A stretch of DNA of 64,000 nucleotides. Source: Alteromonas sp. V450. GTDB lineage: Bacteria; Pseudomonadota; Gammaproteobacteria; Enterobacterales; Alteromonadaceae. The translations under genes and the position numbers were made by a program. The notes under the pieces were generated by a model. The model saw nothing but the letters and a program-made list of their open reading frames with translations. It did not search any database and was not told the DNA's origin. The DNA is taken from the NCBI RefSeq assembly GCF_001885075.1, contig NZ_MODU01000004.1:2976001-3040000 (forward strand), read 5' to 3'. Shown here piece after piece: positions 17,268 through 26,592 of the stretch. Every line of letters starts with the position of its first letter. Positions within the stretch are counted from its first letter, which is position 1.

Positions 17268-18173
17268 ATGACAGTAAGTAATACAGCGATTCATATTTTA
17301 GATGGTGGCATGGGTCGCGAACTTGAAAAGGTTGGTGCGCCTTTTAAACAACCAGAATGGTCAGCGCTGGCACTGATGCAAGCCCCTGAGCTAGTGCGAG
17401 AGGTACACACCCACTTTCTAAATGCTGGTGCCACTGTCATTACTACAAATGCCTATGCCCTCGTTCCATTTCATATTGGTGAAACCGCGTTTAACGAACA
17501 AGCATTTTCGCTGGCCGAGTCAGCGGCTAAGCTAGCAAGGGAAGCCGTCACTTTTCAGCAGCATAAAAGCGATAAGTTGTCGGTCGCGGGCTGTGTGCCA
17601 CCAGCCTTTGGCTCGTACCGTCCAGACTTATTCGATGCGGGTCGAGTGGCCGAAATTTTAACACCGCTGATTAAAGCACAAGCCCCTTTTGTAGATATTT
17701 GGCTTATTGAAACGGCTTGCTCTATTGAAGAAGCTAATGCTGTAGTTTCATTAATAAAGAATCTTTCTTCCCTTCCTATATGGCTGTCATTTTCTTTGCA
17801 AAACAGAGCGTCGTCCAATGAGCCTATGACTCTTCGCTCAGGCGAGCCGCTAGAAAAAATAACGCCGTTATTGAGCCATGTTGATAGCGTGCTATTTAAT
17901 TGTTCACAGCCAGAGGAAATGGAAACTGCACTGGCAATTACGCGACAGTTGAATGAAAACATTGCTACTGGTGCATACGCCAATAGCTTTTCAGAAAGAA
18001 AGCGTCAGCATGAAGCTAACGCAATTTTGTCAGAGTTGCGCAACGATATAACACCAGAGCGCTATGCGGATTACGCTCAATCATGGATAGCGGCAGGCGC
18101 CAGTATTATTGGAGGTTGTTGCGGCATAGGCCCTGAGCATATTAAAGCCATAAGTGATAGCATAAAACTTTAA
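17268..18173 (+). CDS. homocysteine S-methyltransferase family protein
   Basis: A 301-residue TIM-barrel enzyme of the Pfam S-methyl_trans family. It opens with LDGGMGRELE, and the zinc-binding cysteines appear as FNCSQPEEM (about residue 208) and GGCCGIGPEHI near the C-terminus. Members transfer a methyl group from S-methylmethionine or a similar donor to homocysteine to give methionine. The true donor here is not known. The ATG lies 14 bp after the ROK gene, an odd pairing of sugar regulation with methyl transfer. Confidence 0.85.
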   Translation: MTVSNTAIHILDGGMGRELEKVGAPFKQPEWSALALMQAPELVREVHTHFLNAGATVITTNAYALVPFHIGETAFNEQAFSLAESAAKLAREAVTFQQHKSDKLSVAGCVPPAFGSYRPDLFDAGRVAEILTPLIKAQAPFVDIWLIETACSIEEANAVVSLIKNLSSLPIWLSFSLQNRASSNEPMTLRSGEPLEKITPLLSHVDSVLFNCSQPEEMETALAITRQLNENIATGAYANSFSERKRQHEANAILSELRNDITPERYADYAQSWIAAGASIIGGCCGIGPEHIKAISDSIKL

Positions 18174-18205
18174 AACTGAAATCACGCTAGCGCAAATGAA
18201 GTGCG

Positions 18206-18967
18206 TCAGTACGCAAAATCCTGTGTTTCAAAGTACACTAGCACAGGCGAACCGCAGTGAGAAAAAACCTCAATAATTTGAGCCTTGCTCGGCACACTTT
18301 CGCCCTGTTTGTTTTCTAAGGTTGTCTGACAATCGTCGACGATAAACAATGCATCATACGATGGGCGTTCGCCAATGAGGTGAATGTATAAATACTTGTC
18401 ACCGAGGCTGATGCTAGTCCACTTTTCATCAGGCTCATCTGTAACGCTATCTTCGTCAGAATGCGATGGTTTGTACTGTTTTACTAAGCGACGTTTAAAT
18501 AATAGCTTTTCAAATATTAGCTCCGATTTTCCTAACCACTTAGTGCCACCCCGCTCAAAATGACCTTTATAAAACTGTGCTGGAATAGAAAATCTTTCAC
18601 CATCAACAAGTTTATTTAAATCGAAGTTTTCCGGTAACAGCGTCACCATGTTACCGTGAGACGTTGCACCTGCTTGTAGATACGCAATGAGCTTAGCTTT
18701 ATGCGCACTTTTTACTGTATAGATAAGTTGGTAATCGTGTGGCGAGTAATAAAGGGGTAAGTGACTCGCATAGAGTGTAGCGCCATCTGTAAATAACACC
18801 ATACCGTGAGAACCAACTCTTGTATGATTTTTATGATCAGCGTGTATTGAAGTAATAGCCTTAGGTGCTTTACTCATGCCATTTGCACTTAGTTCTTCTG
18901 TGGTTGTCGCTGTTGCCCCTGTGCACACCATATATAAACACAAGACAGTAAAATAAAAACGCTTCAT
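18206..18967 (-). CDS. exported protein of unknown function
   Basis: About 253 residues with a clear signal peptide (MKRFYFTVLCLYMVCTGATA). The mature part is rich in charged and aromatic residues and shows no family that can be recognised. A single pair of cysteines (VDDCQT and FSHCGSP) near the C-terminus may form a disulfide in the periplasm. The ATG at 18967 is chosen because it begins the signal peptide; the frame is open a further 16 codons upstream. It is convergent with the homocysteine methyltransferase gene. Confidence 0.6.
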   Translation of the reverse strand: MKRFYFTVLCLYMVCTGATATTTEELSANGMSKAPKAITSIHADHKNHTRVGSHGMVLFTDGATLYASHLPLYYSPHDYQLIYTVKSAHKAKLIAYLQAGATSHGNMVTLLPENFDLNKLVDGERFSIPAQFYKGHFERGGTKWLGKSELIFEKLLFKRRLVKQYKPSHSDEDSVTDEPDEKWTSISLGDKYLYIHLIGERPSYDALFIVDDCQTTLENKQGESVPSKAQIIEVFSHCGSPVLVYFETQDFAY

Positions 18968-19086
18968 AAATCTTTCACGCTTAACAACAATTTTATTATG
19001 ACGATACTGGCACAATAACCACTTACAATTAAGCTACAATAAATAAGCAATTAATTCTTAACTGGAAACAATAAAGCGACAAAGCT

Positions 19087-19986
19087 ATGGATATTGAAGA
19101 CTTAAGAAAGTTTATTGTTGTTGCGCAACATGAGAATTTGAACAAAGCATCTATGCATTTATCAGTCACCACAGGCGCATTGTCTAAAGTGGTGAAAAGG
19201 ATAGAACAAAAGTTAGAAAGCCAATTGTTTGACCGAGTAGGTAAGCATATTCGACTCAACCAACGGGGAAACAAATTCCTTCTTTATGCCACTCATCTTG
19301 TGCACGAAGCCGATCAGGCGCTCAGTGAGTTTAGGGGCAATACTGCTTTATATAACATTACTGTTTCTGGCCCATCGCTCTTGCTTCAATATTATTTGCC
19401 AACTTTGCTTGCTAAACCATCCTCTGTACAAGATCGTTTTCACGTTAATATCAATGCTTGCTGGGAAGGGAAAGCGCTGGAAAGCGTTTCTAGAGGGGGA
19501 AGCGACGTGGCTATTGCCACCTCTTTTGCAATGGAAGAACGAGAGCAAGACCCGTCATTACATCGCATATCATTAGGGTCGTCTACCTATGTGGTTGCAG
19601 CCGCAAAAAATCACCCTGCGGTAGCTGAAGCAAAAAACAGTACATTAACAAGTCAAAGTTTGTACGCTTATGCTTTTGCTTGCCCTGACGTTTCACCTTT
19701 TTGTGGAATAAAGCGGGGTATAGGTTCTGATGGGTGGCGAGACGACAAAGCCCCCCGCTCCATACACTATCGATGTAATGATTTTGGCACCCTGCTGTCT
19801 ATTGTCAGGCAAGGGCTGGCTTTGGCCTACGTACCTGACTTCATAGCGAAAAGCCATGATCTTACTTGCGTGTCCGTATCAGATTATGACTTTTGCCATG
19901 AAGAGCATTTTGAGTTGATTTACAAACCGAGTATGGCATCAGGCTGGCTCAATCGGTTTGTCGATTCAGTTAAACGCGTTATTTAG
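19087..19986 (+). CDS. LysR-family transcriptional regulator
   Basis: A 299-residue regulator with the N-terminal winged helix-turn-helix (residues 1-62, [30 protein letters not shown] region) and a periplasmic-binding-like effector domain (about 90-295). It is divergent from the exported hypothetical gene and overlaps the 3' end of the GST gene by 8 bp tail to tail. Its target may be the divergent gene, since LysR regulators commonly act on divergent promoters. The effector is unknown. Confidence 0.88.
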   Translation: MDIEDLRKFIVVAQHENLNKASMHLSVTTGALSKVVKRIEQKLESQLFDRVGKHIRLNQRGNKFLLYATHLVHEADQALSEFRGNTALYNITVSGPSLLLQYYLPTLLAKPSSVQDRFHVNINACWEGKALESVSRGGSDVAIATSFAMEEREQDPSLHRISLGSSTYVVAAAKNHPAVAEAKNSTLTSQSLYAYAFACPDVSPFCGIKRGIGSDGWRDDKAPRSIHYRCNDFGTLLSIVRQGLALAYVPDFIAKSHDLTCVSVSDYDFCHEEHFELIYKPSMASGWLNRFVDSVKRVI

Positions 19987-20638
19987 TAACCACATTTTTG
20001 GCGCCTTTAAGAAGCGCCTCTTTATCAATTTTATTGGGCACTTCTACGCCACGCCTTGCTGCAGGTCTCGCTTCAATACTGTTCTTCCAACGTATTAGGT
20101 TGTCCAAGCCTTCAATGCTAACGCCAGACCATTCGTAGGTACGCACCCAACACCAGTTCGCCATGTCAGCAATACTATAGTCGTCAACCAAATACTCTCG
20201 ATTTTCTAGCCTCCCATCAAGCACAGTAAATAGGCGGCGCACTTCATTTTGATAACGGGCAATCGCCACTGGGATTTTTTCTTCTAAATAACGGTGGAAC
20301 ACGTTTGCTTGGCCCATCATAGGTCCAATGCCGCCCATTTGAAACATGAGCCACTGCATAACCTGGCTTTTATGCTTGGCGTCACTGGGTAAAAACATTC
20401 CCGTCTTTTCAGCCAGATAAACCATGATAGCGCCAGACTCAAAAACCACGTGACCGTCGGCCTCCCTATCAATAATAACCGGTATACGTCCATTGGGGTT
20501 CATTGCCAAAAACTCTGGGGTTTTCTGCTCGCCCTTCATTAAATTTACAGCATGGGCGGTATATTCAAGCCCCATTTCTTCAAGCGCTACCGAGGCCTTC
20601 CAGCCGTTCGGCGTAGCGGCAGTGTATAAATCTATCAT
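19979..20638 (-). CDS. glutathione S-transferase family protein (YfcG/YghU-like)
   Basis: A 219-residue thioredoxin-fold GST. The N-terminal domain starts [20 protein letters not shown], with NPNGRIPVI carrying the cis-proline and [11 protein letters not shown] the glutathione gamma-Glu contact. The helical C-terminal domain follows from about residue 90. The TPNGWK motif is the disulfide-bond-oxidoreductase type of YfcG. Its ATG overlaps the stop of the upstream GST (TAATG), so the two are co-translated. Confidence 0.87.
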   Translation of the reverse strand: MIDLYTAATPNGWKASVALEEMGLEYTAHAVNLMKGEQKTPEFLAMNPNGRIPVIIDREADGHVVFESGAIMVYLAEKTGMFLPSDAKHKSQVMQWLMFQMGGIGPMMGQANVFHRYLEEKIPVAIARYQNEVRRLFTVLDGRLENREYLVDDYSIADMANWCWVRTYEWSGVSIEGLDNLIRWKNSIEARPAARRGVEVPNKIDKEALLKGAKNVVTK

Positions 20639-21246
20639 TAGGCTTTTGCACTCTCTCTGTTACTCACTGCCTCATACCAGCGCGCTAAATTAACGTGTTC
20701 CTCGGTCATACGGATTTTTACCACTCGGGCGAAATCCATAGCGCATAACGCCGTTATGTCTGCGATAGAGAAAGTATCCCCTGCGATATATTCTTTTACA
20801 CCAAGTCGTCGCTCTAAGATATTGAGGTATTTAGACGCGTTGATACCCGCTTCTTTGCCATATTCCGGTACGGGAGTCATGCGATCTTTAAAGTATCCTG
20901 TTGTATGCTGGAAGCACATGCCAATTTGCATCATGAAAGCGAACTCTACCTGGCGCTGCCACATGGATATTGTGGCTTTTTCAACGGGCGTTGTTCCCAT
21001 TAGTGGGGGCTCTGGTTGCAGTGCTTCAAAGTATGTGCAAATGGCATCGGTTTCTGCGATGCAAGTGCCGTCATCTAGCTCTAGAATGGGTATTTTTCCC
21101 AACGGGTTTTTAGCACGCATTTCAGCACTTAGGTTTTCACCTTTTTGGATGTCGACCTGAACATATTCAGCGTTAATACCTTTTTCGGCTAAAAACATAC
21201 GTACTCGACGCGGGTTGGGTGCCGTTTTCGTTTCGTAGATTTTCAT
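20638..21246 (-). CDS. glutathione S-transferase
   Basis: A GST of about 202 residues. The N-terminal domain begins [19 protein letters not shown], with [14 protein letters not shown] and [10 protein letters not shown] as glutathione-site blocks. The all-helical C-terminal domain includes [14 protein letters not shown]. The ATG at 21246 is preferred because the fold starts there, although a GTG four codons upstream is possible. It forms a two-gene operon with the next GST; the substrates are unknown. Confidence 0.87.
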   Translation of the reverse strand: MKIYETKTAPNPRRVRMFLAEKGINAEYVQVDIQKGENLSAEMRAKNPLGKIPILELDDGTCIAETDAICTYFEALQPEPPLMGTTPVEKATISMWQRQVEFAFMMQIGMCFQHTTGYFKDRMTPVPEYGKEAGINASKYLNILERRLGVKEYIAGDTFSIADITALCAMDFARVVKIRMTEEHVNLARWYEAVSNRESAKA

Positions 21247-21375
21247 AATGACTGTCACAAACCTTATGACGGTTGTTTACAATAGGGGTAATACTAGATT
21301 AGTAACTGCACAAATCAGTTTCAAATCACTCTGCCTATGTATGGAACTATTCAGTACTTTTATGGTTATACCTCT

Positions 21376-21430
21376 AGGGCGCAACGCGCTGTCTAAAGCG
21401 CTAACCATCACTAGGCGACTATTGTGCCCT
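21376..21430. repeat. imperfect inverted repeat downstream of the lipase foldase gene
   Basis: AGGGCGCAA (21376-21384) and TTGTGCCCT (21422-21430) pair with one mismatch. Inner GCGC pairs could extend the structure. It lies ten bases beyond the foldase stop without a T tract. The function is unclear. Confidence 0.3.
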
Positions 21431-21439
21431 TGAAATAAA

Positions 21440-22426
21440 TTAGGAACCTGTGATGACTTTAAGACGCTTTATTTCATTATCGGTGAAGTGTACAGACTGA
21501 TATTCCCGTAGCGCGCTTTCTAACTCACTAGCCGCAATCGCCTGCTTCGATAATTTGTCGCGATACTTTTCATAGTCAGCAATCTTGCTTTCCCAATGAG
21601 CCTGCTTTTCCCAAGTTGTAGCAAAACGGTCTGCGATTTCACTACCAAACTCTGCCGCCACAGCATTGTATCTGTCGTTAACATTCGTGTAGCTACGCTT
21701 TATTTCGTTAATGCGATGCATGTTCAATGTTGGCTGAAAAACGTCGCGCTCGGCTTGATTACCTGTTTCTAGTGACTCAATAATAAGCGCTTTTCTTTCA
21801 TCCCTGGATAGCGTACTTTCCTGAGCAAGTTGTAAACGCGCTAGCGCCGCTTCGTCCACCTGCGCTTCTTGGCTAAATAGGTAATGGTACTCAGTGTCGT
21901 TGAAGTAAGTGCGTCTTATCCCTTCGCGCTCGTCAAGCTTATAAGACACGTCTTGCAAGCTATGGCTAGCCAAGTCGACCTCTACTTCGATTGAAGAAAG
22001 CGCCACTTTATAATCTACGTAACGAACAAATAGATCAGTCGCCACTGCCTGCGTACCCGGCGTGAAAACAGCGCTTGCATGGGTTGAATAAGCAAGCTTA
22101 ACCCCGTGTGGTTCCTCTGTGGTACGCATAAATATAAAGCGATCGAAGCTATCTTTGGTTGAGTAATCAAGCTTGAACGGGATAAGCCCTTTACCCGCGG
22201 TAGTAGGCTCATTTTGCAACTGTCCTTTGATTACTGAACGTTCATGATGAAGATGACTTTTTTCATGCGCTTTTTCACTAGCATTCTCAGGAATGTCTGC
22301 CAATGAATTTTGATTAAGGGTTGCTGTTTTAAAGAAAGATTGAACATAAAAAATTGCGGCCAATACCAAGAGGGCCAGAAGCCCTCCTAATATTGGATAG
22401 ACACGGCGCTTTTTACGCGTCGCCAC
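21440..22426 (-). CDS. lifO: lipase-specific foldase (lipase chaperone)
   Basis: A steric chaperone that folds the partner lipase in the periplasm while anchored in the inner membrane. It has an N-terminal transmembrane anchor (about residues 11-30), a variable linker, and then helical lipase-binding domains that include LFVRYVDYKVAL and a C-terminal FGSEIADRFATTWEKQAHWESKI block typical of the family. The length of 328 residues is normal. The start is a GTG overlapping the lipase stop (TAGTG), so lipase and foldase are translationally coupled. Confidence 0.86.
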   Translation of the reverse strand: MATRKKRRVYPILGGLLALLVLAAIFYVQSFFKTATLNQNSLADIPENASEKAHEKSHLHHERSVIKGQLQNEPTTAGKGLIPFKLDYSTKDSFDRFIFMRTTEEPHGVKLAYSTHASAVFTPGTQAVATDLFVRYVDYKVALSSIEVEVDLASHSLQDVSYKLDEREGIRRTYFNDTEYHYLFSQEAQVDEAALARLQLAQESTLSRDERKALIIESLETGNQAERDVFQPTLNMHRINEIKRSYTNVNDRYNAVAAEFGSEIADRFATTWEKQAHWESKIADYEKYRDKLSKQAIAASELESALREYQSVHFTDNEIKRLKVITGS

Positions 22427-23400
22427 TATAGACCCAATCTTTTTAAACGATTCGCCTGACGGACAAAAACGTCAACGGGGTCAGTCTCAAACCAGTGCGT
22501 AATTCCAAAACTCTGGTTCACTTCATCTAGGTGATTCATTTTATAATTGTCTTTTAGCACCTTACCAAGATGGGAACTACACGTTGAGACTAAACCATCA
22601 TTTGGCTCTTTAAATGCAGTGCCAGTAATGGCAAGAAACGGGTCAACTACGTCAAGAGCGTTAGTATAGGTTCTGCCGCCACTCCACGAAAAATAGTATA
22701 CGCCGTTTTCAGCTAGCATCTTTCCGTCATTACGACAGTAAGCCGTAGGCATGCCTTCTGGGTATTTCTTATTGAAAGCTACTGAGCCTTCGGTCGACAA
22801 TGAATTCAGTGCTGCAACTGAATCTGTCGGCTTGTCTCTCGGATCAGATCCAGATGCTATCTCGATAAGGTTTGCAAACGCATTTACCACCGTACCTGTG
22901 GCTTTTTCTCCTAACGAGTCTTCAGCAAGGGCATCGCGTAGTTCGTCGGCCACTTTGCTACCCCAGTTGACCCCAGCAACCGAGCTTACTGATGCTACTT
23001 TGTCAGGAGCGACGCTTGCTGCATATCGTGCTGTGGGGCCGCCATGGCTGTGTCCGATAAGGTTAACCTTTTCAGCACCCGATAAGGCGAGTACCTCATC
23101 GATGTACTCCAGTAATTGCTCGCCTCGCACTTCTGTTGAGTTTGCTGGTGAAACCTCAGCAATGTATACAACAGCACCGTTACGGGTAAGTTTGTGTGGA
23201 ACTTTGTAGAAATAATCGACAAATAGTATATCTTCAAAGCCGAAAAGGCCGTGCACCAATACTATTGGGTGATTCGTTTTTGCATATGTACCTGCGAAGG
23301 CTTGTCCTGCTCCTCCAACAAATACACTCATGCCTGCAAACATTGCAAGCAGGGAAACAATGAGAGCATTCCTTGCTCTTTTATTTTTGGATTTTCTCAT
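22426..23400 (-). CDS. secreted triacylglycerol lipase (Pseudomonas family I type)
   Basis: An exported alpha/beta hydrolase of 324 residues that cleaves ester bonds of triacylglycerols. A twin-basic N-terminus and hydrophobic segment form a signal peptide ending near AFAG (about 36). The oxyanion-hole motif HGLFGF is at 50-55. The triad is Ser118 (GHSHGG), Asp268 (PNDGLVS) and His290 (MNHLDEV). Cys222 and Cys274 match the conserved disulfide. Dependence on the co-encoded foldase is expected. The leader contains a GGTCTG/CAGACC palindrome. Confidence 0.92.
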   Translation of the reverse strand: MRKSKNKRARNALIVSLLAMFAGMSVFVGGAGQAFAGTYAKTNHPIVLVHGLFGFEDILFVDYFYKVPHKLTRNGAVVYIAEVSPANSTEVRGEQLLEYIDEVLALSGAEKVNLIGHSHGGPTARYAASVAPDKVASVSSVAGVNWGSKVADELRDALAEDSLGEKATGTVVNAFANLIEIASGSDPRDKPTDSVAALNSLSTEGSVAFNKKYPEGMPTAYCRNDGKMLAENGVYYFSWSGGRTYTNALDVVDPFLAITGTAFKEPNDGLVSTCSSHLGKVLKDNYKMNHLDEVNQSFGITHWFETDPVDVFVRQANRLKRLGL

Positions 23401-23430
23401 CGTGTGTGTGCCCCATAATTATGACATTGT

Positions 23431-23486
23431 GGTCTGTGGTCAGACCTTTGTTATAATAATGTAAAACATATGTAAAGATCAACCTT
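23431..23486 (-). promoter_or_regulatory. candidate lipase promoter with palindrome
   Basis: On the minus strand, a possible -35 TTGATC and -10 TATTAT are separated by 18 bases. Just downstream, GGTCTG (23431-23436) and CAGACC (23441-23446) form a 16-bp palindrome about 31 bp before the lipase start. The palindrome is clear; the promoter is weak. Confidence 0.35.
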
Positions 23487-23649
23487 ACTGTTGAAACTTT
23501 AATAATGCCAATGAGTAAATATAGATAAAAAGTTTGTAGAGCTGCTCGCTATTAATCATTTAATTCAAGAAGATAGGTTTTTCCTGATGGTATATTTCCC
23601 CACACCATTTACGCCTAAAATATAGGGGATAACTAATATTTATAGTCGT

Positions 23650-24402
23650 CTATTTCTTTTTGGAATATGCTTGAATGAAGTTTACCGCAAGGCTTGAAGT
23701 GGTTAGCCACATTCCCTTAAACGGGTTGAGCTTCATACCTATTTGGTGCTTCAGCGTAAAATCATCTCCGACCCACCTTTCTAATTCACTTGGCTTTACA
23801 AATTTTTGCCAATCATGGGTTCCCACAGGTAAGTAACGCATTACGTATTCAGCGCCTAAAATAGCAATAACATAGCTTTTTAGCGTTCTATTTAACGTTG
23901 CCAAAATCAGTAAACCACCAGGCTTTACTAAACTGGCACATTCTTGAATAAGCTGCTGCTGGTCGGGAACATGCTCCACTACTTCAGCATTGATCACGAC
24001 ATCATACTGTAAACCTTCTTCTACTATCTCACTGGAAAGCATATGCCGGTAGGTAACCTCAACGCCATTTTTTTGCGCATGACGTTTTGCCACTTCCACG
24101 CTCACCGCGCTGGCGTCTATACCCGTCACCTGCGCTCCCAATCTAGCCAGCGGTTCACTAATAAGTCCGCCCCCGCTGCCAATATCAATAATAGACAACG
24201 CGGAATAGTCGGGGGGTAAGTTCCCTTTGCCAAAGTGACTCTCTATTTGTGTTTTTATCACATCCAGCCGCGCACGGTTAAATTCAAGGGCTGTTTTGTA
24301 TTTTCCTTTCGGGTCCCACCAAGACTCAGCTAACGCATCAAAACGCGAAATCTCTTGTTCAGAAAAGTTATTTCCGCCAGTTTTTTTACTTTTATCTAGC
24401 AC
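23650..24402 (-). CDS. UbiG-like SAM-dependent O-methyltransferase
   Basis: A 250-residue class I methyltransferase that resembles UbiG, the O-methyltransferase of ubiquinone synthesis. Visible blocks are ALAESWWDPKGKYK, the SAM motif IDIGSGGGLISEPLARLGA, VTGIDAS, EVVEHVPD, TLNRTLKSY and GTHDWQKFVKPSEL. The SAM-motif wording is closer to alphaproteobacterial/mitochondrial UbiG (Coq3) than to the E. coli protein, so this may be a second, acquired copy. It starts with GTG. No other ubiquinone gene adjoins it. Confidence 0.75.
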   Translation of the reverse strand: MLDKSKKTGGNNFSEQEISRFDALAESWWDPKGKYKTALEFNRARLDVIKTQIESHFGKGNLPPDYSALSIIDIGSGGGLISEPLARLGAQVTGIDASAVSVEVAKRHAQKNGVEVTYRHMLSSEIVEEGLQYDVVINAEVVEHVPDQQQLIQECASLVKPGGLLILATLNRTLKSYVIAILGAEYVMRYLPVGTHDWQKFVKPSELERWVGDDFTLKHQIGMKLNPFKGMWLTTSSLAVNFIQAYSKKK

Positions 24403-24569
24403 GATATTTTACCTTTAAACGTATTTAGTTGAGTGCTTTACAGTTGACCCTTATTACAGAGGGTCTTAAGGTGAACATAGGTACGGTTTTAACACCTGTC
24501 CGCATGCTATCTAGCTATTGAAAATAGGTATACCTTTAAAAATATACGTTGTAAGAGAGGGTTCTGATT

Positions 24570-24929
24570 TTGGCGAACGCAAAAAATGTTTATGGTCGTC
24601 CGCTCCAGCTGTGTTGTGGAAATACTGGGTTTACTCGAGAAGGTTTTTGTTATGTACCCGATGCTGATGTCGGTAATCACAGCGTGTGCGCGGTTGTCAC
24701 CGACGAATTTCTTCAATTCTCGTTACGTCAAGGCAATGATCTTATTACACCGTGGCCGAGCATGTCATTTCCAGGGCTACTGGCTGGTGACAGATGGTGT
24801 CTGTGTGCAGCTCGCTGGCTACAGGCTTACGAGGCAGGTGTAGCGCCGAAAGTACGCTTAGAAGCCACGCATGAAAAAGCGCTAGACATCATTCCCCTTT
24901 CACTACTAGAAGAATATGCCGCAGATTAA
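24570..24929 (+). CDS. DUF2237 family protein
   Basis: A 119-residue protein that matches the DUF2237 pattern: NVYGRPLQLCCGNTGFTREGFC, then DVGNHSVCAVVTDEFLQFS, RGNDLITP, FPGLLAGDRWCLCAARW and the C-terminal LEATHEKALDIIPL. Several conserved cysteines suggest metal or redox chemistry, but the function is unknown for the whole family. The start is a TTG with GAGAGG nine bases upstream; there is no in-frame ATG near the N-terminus. It is divergent from the UbiG-like gene. Confidence 0.85.
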   Translation: MANAKNVYGRPLQLCCGNTGFTREGFCYVPDADVGNHSVCAVVTDEFLQFSLRQGNDLITPWPSMSFPGLLAGDRWCLCAARWLQAYEAGVAPKVRLEATHEKALDIIPLSLLEEYAAD

Positions 24930-25000
24930 GCGAGCGCTTTAATACCTAATATCTTCAACATGGTTAGTTGATAAAACTAGAAAAGTATAAATTGGAGACG

Positions 25001-25028
25001 AAAAGGCATGCTGTTAAGCATGCCTTTT
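25001..25028. terminator. bidirectional terminator
   Basis: Perfect 12-bp stem AAAAGGCATGCT (25001-25012) and AGCATGCCTTTT (25017-25028) with a 4-nt loop. It is placed between the convergent DUF2237 and aldehyde dehydrogenase genes. Confidence 0.7.
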
Positions 25029-25130
25029 CAATAAGCTCATAAGTGAGCAAATACTGCCGCTTGGCCCTCAGATGTGTTTATATGCAGCGTTGAGGGCACC
25101 CATATTGATAAGGCAACACATCACCGTCAT

Positions 25131-26561
25131 TTACTGAGGCGTACGAATAACCATAAGTCGAGTTTCAGACATATCCTCTATCGCGTAGCGAATACCTTCG
25201 CGCCCCAGACCTGAGTCTTTAACGCCACCATAGGGCATGTTGTCGACCCGCCAGCTAGGTACATCTCCGATCACCACACCGCCAACCTCAAGCACATCCC
25301 ATGCTTTGTGGGCTTTGTATATGTCGCGAGTAAACACGCCAGCTTGTAGCCCATATCGGCTGTTGTTCACCTCATTAAGTGCTTCGTCATAATCATCAAA
25401 CGGTACTAGGATAGACAATGGCCCAAAAGCTTCCTCGGCACTGGCATCGCAATCTTTCGGTACATTTTCCATTACCGTAGCCTCAAGCATAGCACCGTCA
25501 CGGGTACCACCACACAAAATGGTTGCCCCTTTTTCTTTTGCCTCTTTAATCCAGCTATAAAGGCGCTCTGCTTCACCTTCTGAGATCATAGGGCCAATAA
25601 AAGTATCTTCGTTTGAAGGGTCACCAGAAACAAGCGCCTTTACTCTTTCTACATAGCGCGACTTGAATTCTTCGTATATTTTGCTGTGCACCAGTAGTCG
25701 CTGAACGCTAATACAGCTTTGACCTGATTGATAGTAAGCTCCAATTATTACACGGTCGATGGCGTCTTCAATATCGGCATCTTCGTCAATTACACATGCA
25801 GCATTACCGCCAAGCTCTAATACCACTGGCTTCTTTCCGGCCTTAGCTTTAAGCGCCCAGCCAACATCAGGTGAACCCGTAAAGCTAAGCAGCTTTAGTC
25901 TTTCATCGGTGGTAAATAAATCAGCGCCATCACGGCTACACGGCAAAATTGAAAACGCGCCTTTAGGCAAATCAGTTTCCGCCAATACTTCACCGATAAT
26001 AAGTGCACCAATAGGCGTACGCGAAGCAGGCTTGAGCACGAAGGTGCAACCCGCAGCAATGGCAGGCGCCACTTTGTGCGCCGCTAGGTTAAGAGGAAAG
26101 TTAAACGGCGATATAAATGAACACGGACCTATGGGGACCTTCTTGGTCATGCCCTGATAGCCTTTGGCTCTTGCCGATATCTCTAAGTTCACCACCTCGC
26201 CATTAATGCGAACGGATTCTTCAGCTGCTATTTTAAAGGTGTCGATAAGCCGGCTAACTTCACCCTTTGCATCTTTAATTGGCTTTCCAGCCTCAATACA
26301 AAGCGCTTGAGCCAACTCATCGGCCCTTTCAGTAAAGCGTTTTACACAGTGCTCTAACACCGCTTGCCTTTCATACGGGGCCATAGCTGCCATCGCAGGC
26401 TGGGCTTTTTCTGCGGCGGCAATGGCCTTATCGATGGTATCCGCATCTGCCAGTGCAACCTTAGTTGCCACTTCTTGGGTATATTTGTTTGTCACTTTTA
26501 AGTCGGTATTCGCGTATTTTGGCTCGCTCGCTAAATAATAGGGATAGCTATCCTTTAACAT
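25131..26561 (-). CDS. aldehyde dehydrogenase family protein
   Basis: A 476-residue NAD(P)-dependent dehydrogenase that oxidises an aldehyde to a carboxylate or acyl product. It shows SPFNFPLNL, the Rossmann FTGSPDVGW, the general base Glu249 in LELGGN and the nucleophile Cys283 in GQSCISVQR. The pattern resembles lactaldehyde, glyceraldehyde-3-phosphate (GapN) or phosphonoacetaldehyde dehydrogenases, but the substrate cannot be fixed. AAGGAG precedes the ATG. It is the second gene of an operon, 31 bp after the ThDP enzyme, which suggests that the two act on a shared keto or aldehyde metabolite. Confidence 0.88.
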   Translation of the reverse strand: MLKDSYPYYLASEPKYANTDLKVTNKYTQEVATKVALADADTIDKAIAAAEKAQPAMAAMAPYERQAVLEHCVKRFTERADELAQALCIEAGKPIKDAKGEVSRLIDTFKIAAEESVRINGEVVNLEISARAKGYQGMTKKVPIGPCSFISPFNFPLNLAAHKVAPAIAAGCTFVLKPASRTPIGALIIGEVLAETDLPKGAFSILPCSRDGADLFTTDERLKLLSFTGSPDVGWALKAKAGKKPVVLELGGNAACVIDEDADIEDAIDRVIIGAYYQSGQSCISVQRLLVHSKIYEEFKSRYVERVKALVSGDPSNEDTFIGPMISEGEAERLYSWIKEAKEKGATILCGGTRDGAMLEATVMENVPKDCDASAEEAFGPLSILVPFDDYDEALNEVNNSRYGLQAGVFTRDIYKAHKAWDVLEVGGVVIGDVPSWRVDNMPYGGVKDSGLGREGIRYAIEDMSETRLMVIRTPQ

Positions 26562-26592
26562 TGTTCACTCCTTACCTGTGTATTACGCTGGC

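Noticed and set aside
19029..19274. 81-codon open frame antisense to the start of the LysR gene
   Set aside because: Shadow of a conserved helix-turn-helix coding region with no supporting signal.
21376..21430. Inverted repeat considered as an integron attC site or a terminator
   Set aside because: The conserved attC core triplets are not in the right places, no integron cassette context exists, and there is no T tract for termination.
22751..23209. 152-codon open frame antisense to the lipase gene
   Set aside because: Shadow of the lipase reading frame; low-complexity Ser/Thr/Ala translation without family features.
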